DNA of 28,208 nucleotides from a bacterium (GTDB lineage Bacteria; Chloroflexota; Chloroflexia; Thermomicrobiales; UBA6265), in contig JAPOLF010000006.1 of the NCBI GenBank assembly GCA_029977305.1, forward strand, positions 1 to 28,208, in the 5' to 3' direction. Shown in pieces: positions 1 through 8,124 of this stretch (positions within the stretch are counted from its first letter, which is position 1; each line of letters starts with the position of its first letter). Both the position numbers and the translations under genes were made by a program. The notes beneath the pieces are model-generated. The model was not told the DNA's origin. It made no database searches and was given only the letters and a program-made list of their open reading frames with translations.

Positions 1-98
1 GGGTGAGAATTCGGACGACAGCGCCATGAGCCCGCCCGGGCGGCAGCCCAACGACGCCGCCACGATCGAGGCGGACGTCCAGCGATCTCTTTGGGCGT

Positions 99-713
99 TC
101 ACCGAGGGATGGAGCGAGTCCCGCAGGCGCACCCTGCGAGATTCCCTGCGCCCATCGCACTCTGGTTCACCAGCGGATACGCCGCACGGATCATGCTCGC
201 CGCCCGCGACAACGGTCCCGTCGTCCCCGTCAGCCAATGCGCCAACGTCGTGGGTTGCAGCGGCCGATCCTCGCCGTAGCCCGGCATGATGGTCAGCGTG
301 TGGTTCCCGGCGAAGGTGATCATCGTCAGGCGCAGGTGATCGATCGCGCCGAGCGTTTCCAGCAATCCGTCACGCAGCAAGAGCCGCATCGCCGTCGCCG
401 CGGTTTCCGCCTGCGATCGCGCCACCCCGCCTGCACCGGCCGCCTCGGGAGAGGTCAGGGCGTCGAGCAGGGTATCGAACGCCGCGACCAGCGCCGTCAC
501 CCCATCATCCTCAGGCGCCGCTCCGGAGCGCACCCCGTCCCACGCGGTCAACACGGCTTGCGCCACTGGTTCATCAAAGACGTCCTCGTCGCGCAGCATC
601 ACCACATGCGCACCGACGACATCGCCGATCGCCTGCCACAGCGAGCCGGTAACCAAGGCGGAGGGGGTAGCGCTCAACGATCGCTCCTCAAACAACGAAC
701 GGGACACGGACAC
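99..713 (-). CDS. Argininosuccinate lyase-like protein, truncated/frameshifted
   Basis: The 204-residue product aligns by eye with the N-terminal part of the argininosuccinate lyase/fumarase superfamily. Residues 24-60 match the early GS.AHV.ML helix region, 98-115 match the ARSRNDQ..T.MRL.LRD segment, 141-162 the T.MPGY....QP.TL.H segment, and 183-194 the VN.S..GAG.LAG segment. Known family members run to about 450-500 residues, so more than half is missing. The frame stops soon after GAGNLAG. Another minus-strand frame stays open from about 129 to the window edge and ends in LMALSSEFSP, faintly like the LILWSS.EFGF of ArgH. The catalytic GYTHLQ motif reads GYGEDR and SRNDQ reads SQAET, so lyase chemistry is unlikely. 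Start is GTG at 713. This is either a decaying pseudogene or a short non-catalytic paralogue; a sequencing frameshift cannot be excluded. Confidence 0.6.
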   Translation of the reverse strand: MSVSRSLFEERSLSATPSALVTGSLWQAIGDVVGAHVVMLRDEDVFDEPVAQAVLTAWDGVRSGAAPEDDGVTALVAAFDTLLDALTSPEAAGAGGVARSQAETAATAMRLLLRDGLLETLGAIDHLRLTMITFAGNHTLTIMPGYGEDRPLQPTTLAHWLTGTTGPLSRAASMIRAAYPLVNQSAMGAGNLAGCACGTRSIPR

Positions 714-748
714 ATGCTACCAATCCCCGCATTCATCGGGGCCATTCC

Positions 749-778
749 TTGACCCTCCGCCGATCCGCAACGTAGCAT
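749..778 (+). promoter_or_regulatory. Putative sigma-70-type promoter for the DUF362 gene
   Basis: TTGACC (749-754) and TAGCAT (773-778) are separated by 18 bp, upstream of the gene starting at 811. The -10 box runs into a direct repeat AGCATCGGAAA (774-784 and 789-799), whose second copy also supplies the purine-rich ribosome binding site GGAAAGGA. Seen by eye only. Confidence 0.4.
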
Positions 779-810
779 CGGAAACGACAGCATCGGAAAG
801 GATTCCCCGG

Positions 811-2022
811 ATGATCCCGAAGAACTTCCCCGGTCGCGGCAAAGTCGCCGTCCTCAAGACGCGTCCGGAAACCGTCCTCGAGGACACCGCCGAGGTCATG
901 CGCCTCGCTGGTGCTGAGGCTGCTCTGCCCACCGATCACGACACCATCCTCAAGATCAACATCTCCTGGCAGACGTGGTATCCCGCCTGCAGCACCACCC
1001 CGTGGCAGCTCGAGGGGGTCATCCGCGAACTGCAGCGCGAAGGACACAAGAACCTCATCGCCGCCCACAACGCCACCGTCGTCGTCAACGCCCGTGTCGG
1101 CGAGCGCAACAACAAGCACATCGACGTCACCGACCAGTACGGCCTTGCCAACGTCCACCTCTACGAACCCCAGGTCGAATGGGTCACCTACCAGCCGAAG
1201 GAGCCCTTCCTCGTCCTCGACCAAGTCTTTCCGGAAGGGGTCAAAGTTCCGAAGATGTTCTACAACCGGAACATCGTCCAGCTCCCCACCGTGAAAACCC
1301 ACGTCTTCACCACCATCACCGGGGCCATGAAGAACGCCTTCGGTGGTCTCCTCAGCGAGCGCCGCCACCTCACTCACCCCGTCATCCATGAGACCCTCGT
1401 CGATCTCCTCCAGATCCAGCAGGACATCCACAGCGGGCTCTTCGCGGTGATGGACGGCACCTTCGCCGGGGATGGCGCAGGTCCCCGCGCGATGCGCCCC
1501 CATGAGAAGGACATCCTCCTCGCCAGCGCCGATCAGGTCAGCATCGACGCCATCAGCGCCAAGATGCAGGGCTTCGATCCGATGTCGCTGCCCTTCATCC
1601 GCATCGCCCACGAGAAAGGGCTTGGCATCGGAGATCCCAAGGACATCGAGATTGTCGGCCACGACATCTCGCTCGAGGATTGGAAGTTCGTGAAAGAGGA
1701 CACCTTCGCCTCAAAGGGCCAGCACCTCATCTACCACGGTGCTCTCAAACCCCTCGAGAAGCCGCTCCTCCACACTCCTCTCGTGCCGTGGAGCTTCTTC
1801 GCCTCGAACTTCTATCACAACGTCTACTGGTATCCCGTGGTTGGTCGCAAGCGCGTGATCGAGGCGCTCGACACGAAGTGGGGACGCCTGTTCCAAGGCT
1901 ACGGCGACGGCACCGTCGTCCTCCCCGGCCCAGAGGCCAAACCCACCGCCATCGCTGCCGCTGGCGCGGTCGGCATGATCGCCGCTGCGGCATTCGCGGT
2001 GAAGTCGCTGCGGAAGGGCTAA
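811..2022 (+). CDS. DUF362 domain-containing protein
   Basis: A 403-residue protein of the DUF362 family, whose biochemical role is not settled. Visible family features are the N-terminal KVAVLKTRPETVLED segment, the KINISWQ stretch near residue 47, the central PTVKTHVFTTITGAMKN region near 160-176, and MDGTFAGDGAGPRA near 216-230, followed by SADQVSIDAISAKMQG. No ferredoxin-type cysteine cluster is present, unlike the DUF362 members fused to [4Fe-4S] domains. The last 25 residues form one alanine-rich hydrophobic helix ending in KSLRKG, so the protein is probably tail-anchored to the membrane. ATG start is preceded by GGAAAGGA at 795-802. It heads a run of four plus-strand genes to 4976, but the 48-bp gap to the next gene leaves operon status open. 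Confidence 0.85.
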   Translation: MIPKNFPGRGKVAVLKTRPETVLEDTAEVMRLAGAEAALPTDHDTILKINISWQTWYPACSTTPWQLEGVIRELQREGHKNLIAAHNATVVVNARVGERNNKHIDVTDQYGLANVHLYEPQVEWVTYQPKEPFLVLDQVFPEGVKVPKMFYNRNIVQLPTVKTHVFTTITGAMKNAFGGLLSERRHLTHPVIHETLVDLLQIQQDIHSGLFAVMDGTFAGDGAGPRAMRPHEKDILLASADQVSIDAISAKMQGFDPMSLPFIRIAHEKGLGIGDPKDIEIVGHDISLEDWKFVKEDTFASKGQHLIYHGALKPLEKPLLHTPLVPWSFFASNFYHNVYWYPVVGRKRVIEALDTKWGRLFQGYGDGTVVLPGPEAKPTAIAAAGAVGMIAAAAFAVKSLRKG

Positions 2023-2070
2023 ACTTGCCGCATACGGGCACAGGATCCGGCTGAGCCGGGTAGGAGAGGA

Positions 2071-2457
2071 ATGATCGTGGTCAGCATTCATGAAATCGTC
2101 GGCGGTCTGGTGGTTCTCGCGTTCTTGGTCTTGGCGATCTTGAACCTCCTCCAGGCGATGGGCAAATCCATCTCCGTCGTCCGGCCGATCTCGATGATCG
2201 CAGGCGGTCTGTTGATCCTCCAGTACGTCCTCGGCTTCCTGCTCATGGGACAGGGGCTTCGCAACAGCAATCTCCACTATGGTTTTGCGCTCTTGGCGAT
2301 CGTCACCGTTGGCGCTGAGCACATGCTTGGCAGCAAGCCCGGCAAGGGCATGGCGGTCTTTCTCGCCACGGCCGCGAGCTTCGTCCTCGTTCTCCTCGCC
2401 TACCTCTATGGCATGCGCGGAATGGGTCCTGCTGAAGCCGCGATGCTCGTCCGCTAG
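2071..2457 (+). CDS. Four-helix integral membrane protein of unknown function
   Basis: A 128-residue protein with four predicted transmembrane helices at about residues 8-28, 38-60, 70-87 and 94-114, and short polar loops. Histidines fall in or near helices (H7, H69, H84), which could suit haem or metal, but I recognise no family motif. The start is well supported: ATG at 2071 follows AGGAGAGGA directly, after a small CCGGC-TGA-GCCGG hairpin at 2047-2059. Its stop overlaps the start of the homocysteine methyltransferase gene by one base (TAGTG), which indicates translational coupling. A cytochrome b561-like or DoxX-like small membrane protein is possible but not shown. Confidence 0.8.
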   Translation: MIVVSIHEIVGGLVVLAFLVLAILNLLQAMGKSISVVRPISMIAGGLLILQYVLGFLLMGQGLRNSNLHYGFALLAIVTVGAEHMLGSKPGKGMAVFLATAASFVLVLLAYLYGMRGMGPAEAAMLVR

Positions 2458-3374
2458 TGCTCCCTCGCCGGATTCGTGATCGCGTCGCCCAAGGCGAGAT
2501 CGTCCTGCTCGATGCCGCCATGGGCTCCGACCTCGATCGCCGAGGTCTCGCCACGACCCTGCCGCTCTGGTCCGCCCTCGGGCTGATCGAGCGGCCGGAT
2601 CTGGTCCGCGAGATCCACGCCGACAACCTCCGCGCCGGTGCCGATGTGATCATCACCGACACCTTCCGCACCACCGGGCGCACGCTTACCATCGCCCGTC
2701 TCGATCCCGCCGAGGCTCGCCGCCTCGATACCCTCGCGGTCGAACTCGCGATCCAAGCCCGCGAGCTCACCGGAGTCGCATCTGCCCTCGTCGCCGGCTC
2801 CATCGCCCCCCTCGAGGACTGCTACTCCCCCGACCTCAGCCCTGACCCCGACACCGCTCGCCGTGAGCACCTGGCTCAGGCTGCGAACCTTGCCGATGCC
2901 GGGGCTGATCTCCTGATGATCGAAACCATGCCGCTCATCCGCGAGTCCGTTGTCGCCCTCGACGCCGCCCGCTCCGTCGGCATGCCCGCCACGATCGGCT
3001 TTGTCTGCGCCCCACTTGAACCAGGCCAGCCGGTGCGTCTTCTCAGCGGCGAGACCCTCGCGTCTGCCGTGGCCGCCGTCTCCCCGTTCTCGCCCGAGGC
3101 GATCCTCGTCAATTGCTGCGCCGCCCCGATCGTTGAAGCCGCCATGCGCGAACTCGCTGACCTCACCGATCTCCCCTACGGCGGGTATGCCAACAGCGGC
3201 ATCGTCGACGACGCCGTCGGTTGGCTACCCGATCCGGATGTCGACGGCGACCGCTTCGCCCGCGCAGCCGCCGCGTGGCTCGATGCGGGAGCCACCATCA
3301 TCGGTGGCTGTTGCGGCACCCACCCGGCCCACACCGCCGCCCTCCGCGCCATGATTGACCGTCGGACTGCCTAG
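2457..3374 (+). CDS. Homocysteine S-methyltransferase family protein
   Basis: A 305-residue TIM-barrel methyltransferase of the MmuM/BHMT/MetH N-terminal family, which transfers a methyl group to homocysteine to make methionine. The three zinc-binding cysteines are visible: C220 or C221 in VNCCAAP, and C285-C286 in GGCCGTHP. Other family marks are LLDAAMGSDLDRRG near 18-30, where most members read DG(A/G)MGT.L, and ADVIITDTFRTT near 62-73, where most read T.TF.AN. GTG start at 2457 overlaps the previous stop. The length matches stand-alone methyltransferases, and there is no cobalamin-binding or folate domain, so a methionine synthase role by itself is unlikely. The methyl donor (S-methylmethionine, betaine or another compound) cannot be told from sequence. 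Confidence 0.88.
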   Translation: MLPRRIRDRVAQGEIVLLDAAMGSDLDRRGLATTLPLWSALGLIERPDLVREIHADNLRAGADVIITDTFRTTGRTLTIARLDPAEARRLDTLAVELAIQARELTGVASALVAGSIAPLEDCYSPDLSPDPDTARREHLAQAANLADAGADLLMIETMPLIRESVVALDAARSVGMPATIGFVCAPLEPGQPVRLLSGETLASAVAAVSPFSPEAILVNCCAAPIVEAAMRELADLTDLPYGGYANSGIVDDAVGWLPDPDVDGDRFARAAAAWLDAGATIIGGCCGTHPAHTAALRAMIDRRTA

Positions 3375-3434
3375 ACCTCCGTCGGTTGCTAAGATCACCC
3401 CATAGCCGCGCGTGCGCGACGAGGGATGATCACC

Positions 3435-4976
3435 ATGGCCGGAGACTTGCTGCTCGGCATCGACATCGGCACTTACAGCTCGAAGGGCGTCCTTTGCCGA
3501 CCCAACGGCGATGTCGTCGCCACCGCCACCATCGAGCACGAACTCAGCCTGCCGCGTCCCGGCTGGGCCGAGCACGATCCCGACGCCACGTGGTGGGGCG
3601 AGTTCGTCGGCCTCACCAAGGCGCTTCTTGCCCAAGGCTTCTCCGGCGCCGATGTCAAAGCGGTTGCCGTGAGCGCGATCGGCGCTTGCCTGCTCCCCGT
3701 CGATCGCGATGGCAACGCGCTCCGCCAAGGCATCCTCTACGGTATCGACACCCGCGCCACCGAGGAGATTGATGCCCTCAACCGCCAGTTCGGCGAAGCC
3801 CCCATGTTCGACCTCTCCGGCATGGCCCTCACCTCACAGGCCATCGGCCCCAAAATCCTCTGGATCAAGAACCACGAGCCGGAGGTGTATGCCAAGGCGC
3901 ATCGCTTCATCGCCGCGTCGTCATACATCGTCCTCAAACTCACCGGCGAGTTCGTGATGGATCACCACACGGCCTCGTACTACAACCCGCTCTACGATCT
4001 CCGCGGCCTGTGCTGGGACCCGCGCTTCGCCGGCCCCATCGTCGAACTTGATCGCCTGCCGAAACTCCTCTGGGCGACCGAGATCGCCGGTCACGTCACC
4101 CCCGAGGCGTCCGTCGCCACCGGCCTTGCCATCGGCACTCCCGTCACCGCTGGCACCGTCGATGCCGCTGCCGAGGCGATCAGCGTCGGGGTTGTCGAAC
4201 CCGGCGACATGATGGTGATGTACGGCACCACCATGTTCTTCATCCACGTCACCGGCAACCCGGTGCCCGACGAGCGCATGTGGTCCACCGCATATGTCAT
4301 CCCCGGCACCTACAGCATCGACGGTGGGATGTCGACCACCGGCGCTCTCACCCGCTGGTTCCGTGATCAGCTCGGCCAGCCCGAAATGGCTGCCGAAGCC
4401 GCCGGCGGCCCCAACGCCTACGCCGCCCTCGCCGAGATGGCCGCAAGCGTGCCCCCCGGATGTGAAGGTCTCATCTGCCTCCCGTACTTCGCCGGCGAGC
4501 GCACCCCCATCAACGACCCCGACGCCCGCGGCATGTATGTCGGCCTCACCCTGACCCACACTCGTGCCCACCTCTATCGGGCCAGTCTCGAGGGGACTGG
4601 GTACGGCGTCCGCCACAACCTTGAGACGATGGACGCCATGGGCGCCACCCCGAAGCGCCTCGTCGCCGTCGGCGGCGGCGCGAAGAACCCGCTCTGGCTT
4701 CAAATCGTCTGCGACACCACCGGTGTCCCACAGGACGTGCCCGAGCGCACCATCGGCGCGTCGTACGGCGACGCCTTCCTCGCCGGTTGGGCAACGGGGT
4801 TGGTGGACGGCATTCCCGCCCTCAAGCGCGACTGGGTCGTCCTCGCGCAGCAATACAAGCCTCGCCCGGCCGAAGCCGCCATCTACGAGAATTACTACCC
4901 GATTTACCGCTCACTCTACGAATCGACCAAGTCCCAAATGCACGATCTCGCCCGCCTCGGCCGAGAGTCGATCTGA
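3435..4976 (+). CDS. FGGY-family carbohydrate kinase (xylulokinase-like)
   Basis: A 513-residue cytoplasmic sugar kinase of the FGGY family, which phosphorylates a sugar or polyol with ATP. The N-terminal phosphate-binding motif GIDIGTYSSKG lies at residues 8-18, the catalytic-base region TAGTVDAAAEA near 238-248 with D243, and the second ATP-binding signature VGGGAKNPLWLQI near 415. I chose ATG 3435 over ATG 3426 because GAGGG at 3421-3425 is nine bases from the former and touches the latter. It converges on manA and rpe, whose products handle hexose and pentose phosphates, so a pentulose such as xylulose or ribulose is a plausible substrate. Which sugar is used remains an inference. The two convergent genes are 33 bp apart with only a weak GAATCA/TGATTC inverted repeat between them. 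Confidence 0.9.
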   Translation: MAGDLLLGIDIGTYSSKGVLCRPNGDVVATATIEHELSLPRPGWAEHDPDATWWGEFVGLTKALLAQGFSGADVKAVAVSAIGACLLPVDRDGNALRQGILYGIDTRATEEIDALNRQFGEAPMFDLSGMALTSQAIGPKILWIKNHEPEVYAKAHRFIAASSYIVLKLTGEFVMDHHTASYYNPLYDLRGLCWDPRFAGPIVELDRLPKLLWATEIAGHVTPEASVATGLAIGTPVTAGTVDAAAEAISVGVVEPGDMMVMYGTTMFFIHVTGNPVPDERMWSTAYVIPGTYSIDGGMSTTGALTRWFRDQLGQPEMAAEAAGGPNAYAALAEMAASVPPGCEGLICLPYFAGERTPINDPDARGMYVGLTLTHTRAHLYRASLEGTGYGVRHNLETMDAMGATPKRLVAVGGGAKNPLWLQIVCDTTGVPQDVPERTIGASYGDAFLAGWATGLVDGIPALKRDWVVLAQQYKPRPAEAAIYENYYPIYRSLYESTKSQMHDLARLGRESI

Positions 4977-5009
4977 CGAATCACACAAGGCAGATGATTC
5001 AGGGCGAAG

Positions 5010-6086
5010 TTACTGGAACACCTCGCCAAGTGCCGCGATTGCGGCATCAGTATGCCCAGCCGCACGCAGCGGTTCCACGATATCGCGCTCGAGTTGTGGC
5101 ACGTAACAGACGATCAGATCGCCTCCCTCTGCGCCGGGAATGATTTCCACCTCGCCGATCGCCGCCGGCAAGATGCACGACTCAGCCCGCTCCAGCACGC
5201 ACTCGCCGCCGCTCCACCGCAACGTGACCGCTGCCCCAACATTCGAGAGTGTCACGCAACGCTCTGGATGGCTCGGCTCGACATGCGTATCGGCCAGCGT
5301 CCACCGCTCGATCGCGAAGTGCTTGCTCGCCGCACCGATCACCAGCCGATTGCCGCTCCCGTCAGCTGCTCGCGCCAACCCCGGATTCGGCTTCGGCACG
5401 TAGTGCTGCTTGAGTTCCGCCAGCGTCTTGGTGATGTTCTCGTCCCACGTCGCCTCGTCGAGGCGATTCCCCCAGATGTCCACCGGCATCACGTTCTGCC
5501 CGAGGTCGCTTGTCTGCTGCACCTCGAAAATCAGCGTGTCCGGTCCGAAGGAATGCAAAATGCATCCTGGAACATAGACCGTGTCCCCCGGCTGCAACGG
5601 CCACTCGAACATCACCCGCCGGTAATCTTCGTCCTTGAACGCCGCCCGCAACTCCGCGTCCGACATCCCCGGCTTGATCCCGGTCAGAATCGTCGTCCCC
5701 GGTGCACACCAGAGAATGTGCCACGCCTCGGTCTTGCCATTCGGCTCGCCGTGGAGTCGAGCCGCCGTCTCGTCGTCCGCATGAAGGTGCACCGGCAGCA
5801 TGTGCGACGCGTCGAGGAACTTGTCGAGAATCGGGAAATGCGGCCCGGTGTACCCGCGTCCCACCAATCCGTCCGGATGTTCCCGCACCAGATCGTTCAG
5901 CAGGCGACCCGCATACGGTCCGCGCGTGATCGTCGCCCGCGCGTCCTTCTGGTCCGAGATCTCCCACGTCTCGGAGACCCGCCCCTCGGCCGGCACCCCG
6001 GTCTTGGCGAGCATCTCCGGAATCAATCGCTCCCCGAACGCGTAGGTCCGGATGTGCACGCTGCAGAACACCGGAGACCAGTCCAT
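5010..6086 (-). CDS. Class I mannose-6-phosphate isomerase-like cupin protein
   Basis: A 358-residue cupin enzyme of the ManA type, expected to interconvert mannose-6-phosphate and fructose-6-phosphate with a bound zinc. Visible motifs are LPVHLHADDETAARLHG near residues 97-113, GKTEAWHIL near 117-125 with the metal-binding glutamate, and YVPGCILHSFG near 171-181 with the third histidine. ATG at 6086 is chosen because GGAGGA lies just upstream and overlaps the rpe stop codon; the frame is open further upstream but lies inside rpe. The 10-bp gap to rpe indicates one transcript. The C-terminal part after residue 250 matches the small second cupin half of class I enzymes. A related ketose or aldose isomerase is possible because residues around the active site differ from E. 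coli ManA. Confidence 0.85.
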   Translation of the reverse strand: MDWSPVFCSVHIRTYAFGERLIPEMLAKTGVPAEGRVSETWEISDQKDARATITRGPYAGRLLNDLVREHPDGLVGRGYTGPHFPILDKFLDASHMLPVHLHADDETAARLHGEPNGKTEAWHILWCAPGTTILTGIKPGMSDAELRAAFKDEDYRRVMFEWPLQPGDTVYVPGCILHSFGPDTLIFEVQQTSDLGQNVMPVDIWGNRLDEATWDENITKTLAELKQHYVPKPNPGLARAADGSGNRLVIGAASKHFAIERWTLADTHVEPSHPERCVTLSNVGAAVTLRWSGGECVLERAESCILPAAIGEVEIIPGAEGGDLIVCYVPQLERDIVEPLRAAGHTDAAIAALGEVFQ

Positions 6087-6096
6087 CGGAGTCCTC

Positions 6097-6768
6097 CTAC
6101 CGGGAGACCGCGCGCCGCATCGCGTCCATCGCCTCGGCCACCGACTGTTCGTCATTGAAGATCGCCGAACCGGCCACAATCGTGTCCGCCCCGGCCTCCA
6201 CCGCCCGGTGCACGTTGCCCGCCTTGATCCCGCCGTCCACTTCGAGGGCACAGGTGGGATTCCGCCGATCGATCATCTCCCGCACGCGGGCAATCCGATC
6301 GAGGGCGCCCGGAATGAAGCTCTGTCCGCCAAAACCGGGGTTCACGCTCATCACCAGCACCTGCCGCACCATCGGCAGCACCTCTTCAAGCATCACCAGT
6401 GGCGTCGCCGGATTCAGCGTCACGCTTGGTGCCGCGCCATGTTCCTCGATCAAGCGCAGCGTGGAGTAGAGGTGGGTGTCGGCCTCGACGTGCACGGTGA
6501 TCACATCCGCTCCGGCCGCAGCAAACTCCGCCACCCACCGACCCGGATCGACCATCATCAGATGCACATCGATCGGCAGTGACGTTCCGCGCCGCGTCGC
6601 CTCGAGAATCGGTAGGCCGATCGAGATGTTCGGCACGTACTGACCGTCCATCACATCGACATGGATGAAGTCCGCACCTGCGGCCTCGGCATCCGCCAAC
6701 TGCTGCCCGAGGTGGAGGAAATCAGCAGCGAGAATCGATGGGCCGATCCGAATCGGTCGATGGCTCAC
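6097..6768 (-). CDS. rpe: Ribulose-phosphate 3-epimerase
   Basis: A 223-residue TIM-barrel enzyme converting ribulose-5-phosphate to xylulose-5-phosphate in the pentose phosphate pathway. All family motifs are present: GPSILAADF at residues 9-17, HVDVMDGQYVPN at 36-47 with the metal-binding His and Asp, DVHLMM near 67-72, MSVNPGFGGQSF near 143-154 for phosphate binding, and EVDGGI near 174-179. Length is the usual one. The start is GTG at 6768 with a weak upstream GGGCGGACAG, and no better ATG is available. It leads a two-gene unit with the ManA-like gene. A TATCAT box on the minus strand (6816-6821) could be its -10 element, but no matching -35 is seen. Confidence 0.95.
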   Translation of the reverse strand: MSHRPIRIGPSILAADFLHLGQQLADAEAAGADFIHVDVMDGQYVPNISIGLPILEATRRGTSLPIDVHLMMVDPGRWVAEFAAAGADVITVHVEADTHLYSTLRLIEEHGAAPSVTLNPATPLVMLEEVLPMVRQVLVMSVNPGFGGQSFIPGALDRIARVREMIDRRNPTCALEVDGGIKAGNVHRAVEAGADTIVAGSAIFNDEQSVAEAMDAMRRAVSR

Positions 6769-6844
6769 CTGTCCGCCCTTTCGCTGCTGGTGCCTGCCGT
6801 GGCCCCCACGCGCCGATGATAGCAGCGTGTCCCACCCCGAGGGC

Positions 6845-6850
6845 TATACT
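6845..6850 (+). promoter_or_regulatory. Possible -10 box for the fhaA-vanW cluster
   Basis: TATACT lies 43 bp upstream of the fhaA start in the 125-bp divergent gap with rpe. No recognisable -35 hexamer sits 16-18 bp further up, so this is a weak call. Confidence 0.3.
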
Positions 6851-6893
6851 CGACGCAACGCCGCGCCGTCGCTCTGGGGAGTCCACGCCCAAC

Positions 6894-7610
6894 GTGACCA
6901 ATCCACTGGACCGCTTCGAATCAGCCGTCGAGCGCCTCTTCGAAGGGGGCGTCGGCAAAGTCTTCCGCTCATCGGTTCAACCCGCGGAGATCGGCCGCAA
7001 ACTCGAACGCGCCATGGTCTCCTCGACCCACGTCAGCATGGACGCCACCATCGCCCCCAATGACTATCGCGTCACCATGTGCCCCGACGATCTCGATGCC
7101 TTCGCCGATTTCCTCCCGGCCCTTGCACGGCACCTTGAGTCCTGCCTCGCCGACATCGCCACCGAGCGACGATTCACCCTCCTCGATCGCCTGCACGTCG
7201 ACCTGCTGCCCGATCCCGCCCTCCCGCGCCGGGCCATCACCGTGGAAACCGCGTTCACCGAATCCACTGAACCGGAATCCCCACCGGTGCACCCCGTGAG
7301 AACCGTCCCGCGCATTGCCCGCCTCCGTGTCCTCAATGGCCCACAAGTAGGGCAGGAGTTGCCGCTGCGCGCCCCGCTCGCCACCATCGGCCGCGCCGCC
7401 GACAACGACGTCGTCCTCATCGCCGATGACGTTTCCCGCTACCACGCCCGGATCGACATCGCCGGTGGGGAGTACCGCCTCACCGATCTCGGCAGCACCA
7501 ACGGCACCAGCGTCAACCGTCGACCCGTCTCCTACACGCTGATCTTCCCCGGCGACGAGGTCCAGTGCGGATCCGTCCAACTCCGGCTTGTCGCCGCCGA
7601 GACCCGCTGA
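6894..7610 (+). CDS. FhaA-like protein: DUF3662 plus FHA domain
   Basis: A 238-residue protein with the FhaA architecture. Residues 1-115 are the DUF3662 domain (NPLDRFESAVERLFEGG at the start, then KVFRSSVQPAEIGRKLERAM), and residues 150-232 form a forkhead-associated domain with IGR, SRYHARI and STNGTSVN as phosphothreonine-binding signatures. FHA domains bind phosphothreonine on Ser/Thr-kinase substrates, and in Actinobacteria FhaA links kinase signalling to cell-wall synthesis. GTG at 6894 is chosen because DUF3662 proteins begin at this NPLDRFE segment and GGGGAG lies 12 bases upstream; the open frame continues upstream across the rpe start. The fhaB gene follows after 2 bp. No Ser/Thr kinase or PP2C phosphatase gene is in the window. 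Confidence 0.9.
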   Translation: MTNPLDRFESAVERLFEGGVGKVFRSSVQPAEIGRKLERAMVSSTHVSMDATIAPNDYRVTMCPDDLDAFADFLPALARHLESCLADIATERRFTLLDRLHVDLLPDPALPRRAITVETAFTESTEPESPPVHPVRTVPRIARLRVLNGPQVGQELPLRAPLATIGRAADNDVVLIADDVSRYHARIDIAGGEYRLTDLGSTNGTSVNRRPVSYTLIFPGDEVQCGSVQLRLVAAETR

Positions 7611-7612
7611 CC

Positions 7613-8101
7613 GTGTCCCTCGGCGGTTGGGATCTCACCCCAGACGAGGTGCTCTATCTCGTCCTGCGCGTCGCCCTGATCGCCTTGATCCTCCTCTTCA
7701 TCGTGATCGTGGTGCGCATCTCCGTCCGAGAACTCGCCGCCCTTGCCTCCGCCTCGGCCCGCCGGGTGCCGGTTGCCGATGCCCCCGCCACCGGGAACGT
7801 TCCCGGGATGCTCGTCGTCCTTGACGGTGGGAGATCCGGCATCCCGTCCGGCTCGGCCTGGCCGCTGGTCTCGCCGTTGTCCATCGGGCGACGCACTGGT
7901 TCAGACGTCTGGATCGACGATCCCTTCCTCTCTGCCAATCACGCGGAGATCGTCGAAGACGGCGGGGAATGGTGGATTCGGGACACCGCTAGTACCAATG
8001 GCACGGTCCTGAATGGGACTCCTGTCGCCGCGCTGACGATGATCCGCGTCGGTGACATCGTAGAATTGGGTGATGTCCGGCTTCAGGTCGCCCGCGACTG
8101 A
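7613..8101 (+). CDS. FhaB-like membrane-anchored FHA protein
   Basis: A 162-residue protein with one N-terminal transmembrane helix (about residues 13-35), a short linker, and a C-terminal forkhead-associated domain (66-160). The FHA signatures IGRRTGSD at 91-98, SANHAEI at 107-113 and STNGTVLNG at 127-135 are intact, including the Arg, Ser, His and Asn expected to contact phosphothreonine. This is the FhaB (FipA) layout. GTG at 7613 comes 2 bp after the fhaA stop, so translation is coupled and the open frame upstream of it is simply fhaA overlap. It probably recruits a phosphorylated partner to the cytoplasmic face of the membrane near envelope-building enzymes; the partner is not identifiable here. 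Confidence 0.9.
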   Translation: MSLGGWDLTPDEVLYLVLRVALIALILLFIVIVVRISVRELAALASASARRVPVADAPATGNVPGMLVVLDGGRSGIPSGSAWPLVSPLSIGRRTGSDVWIDDPFLSANHAEIVEDGGEWWIRDTASTNGTVLNGTPVAALTMIRVGDIVELGDVRLQVARD

Positions 8102-8124
8102 ACGTTCGCGGCCTGACGACCTTC

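Noticed and set aside
725..741. CCCCG/CGGGG inverted repeat near the start of the ArgH-like gene
   Set aside because: Only a 5-bp stem with a 7-base loop, with no T-run; expected by chance at this GC content.
3921..4853. A 310-codon minus-strand frame opposite the sugar kinase
   Set aside because: Gly/Ala/Asp-rich shadow; the kinase motifs occupy the plus strand.
4978..5000. GAATCA/TGATTC inverted repeat between the convergent kinase and ManA genes
   Set aside because: A 6-bp AT-rich stem with an 11-base loop is too weak to call a terminator.
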